From Luidia sarsii (Eukaryota; Echinodermata; Asteroidea; Paxillosida; Luidiidae), in NCBI GenBank assembly GCA_949987565.1, contig OX465103.1, positions 25,499,963 to 25,563,962 of the forward strand: a stretch of 64,000 nt of DNA, written 5' to 3'. A program made the translations under genes and the position numbers. How positions within the stretch are numbered: the stretch's first letter is position 1; every line of letters begins with the position of its first letter. Of this stretch, positions 63,951 through 64,000 are shown one piece after another. The notes below the pieces were generated by a model, which was not told the DNA's origin, did not search any database, and worked only from the letters and a program-made list of their open reading frames with translations.

Positions 63951-64000
63951 CTTGTTCTTGAATGTTTATTATCAGGCATTTGACAGAAACTGAACTTGCA

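Overview
This is animal (metazoan) nuclear DNA. Genes are split into many short exons with GT-AG introns, and the sequence is dense in microsatellites, minisatellites, short inverted-repeat transposons, tRNA-derived SINEs and LINE tails. The genes are typical bilaterian ones: a motile-cilium protein, SLC16-type transporters, a lysosomal cysteine protease and an endosomal coiled-coil protein. The repeat style (tRNA SINEs, a GGGCCAATTTCATAGAGC terminal repeat, frequent TAGGCCTA and TACATGTA words) suggests a marine invertebrate deuterostome such as an echinoderm. That placement is inference; I cannot name the species.

Layout. (1) 463-5178, minus strand: the 5' eight coding exons of an IQCA1/DRC11 gene, running off the left edge before its AAA+ domain. 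(2) 6953-7671, plus: two exons of a broken gene resembling the start of an SK/IK potassium channel, frameshifted and cut by half a transposon. (3) 7.9-39.5 kb: three segmental duplication units, each carrying an intact four-exon SLC16-like transporter of about 446 codons (A 9227-12647, B 20537-23930, C 29643-35401). Exons have identical lengths and phases, while introns and flanks differ by insertions, deletions and simple-repeat growth. (4) 40201-47181, plus: a complete six-exon cathepsin C (dipeptidyl peptidase 1), 459 codons. (5) 50503 to the right edge, plus: the first fourteen recognisable exons of GRIPAP1 (GRASP-1), continuing beyond the window.

The genes do not form one pathway. The unusual content is structural: a recent transporter array with signs of gene conversion; pyrimidine splice tracts grown into repeats of hundreds of bases; a duplicated pseudo-exon; a repeat with hammerhead-ribozyme topology (CGAAACGTC core); three kinds of inverted-repeat element, one locus nested three deep; a SINE carrying a full tRNA-like cloverleaf; and strong intronic hairpins in cathepsin C.

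Exon borders were set by hand from splice motifs, reading-frame continuity and remembered family sequence. No alignment or database search was run.
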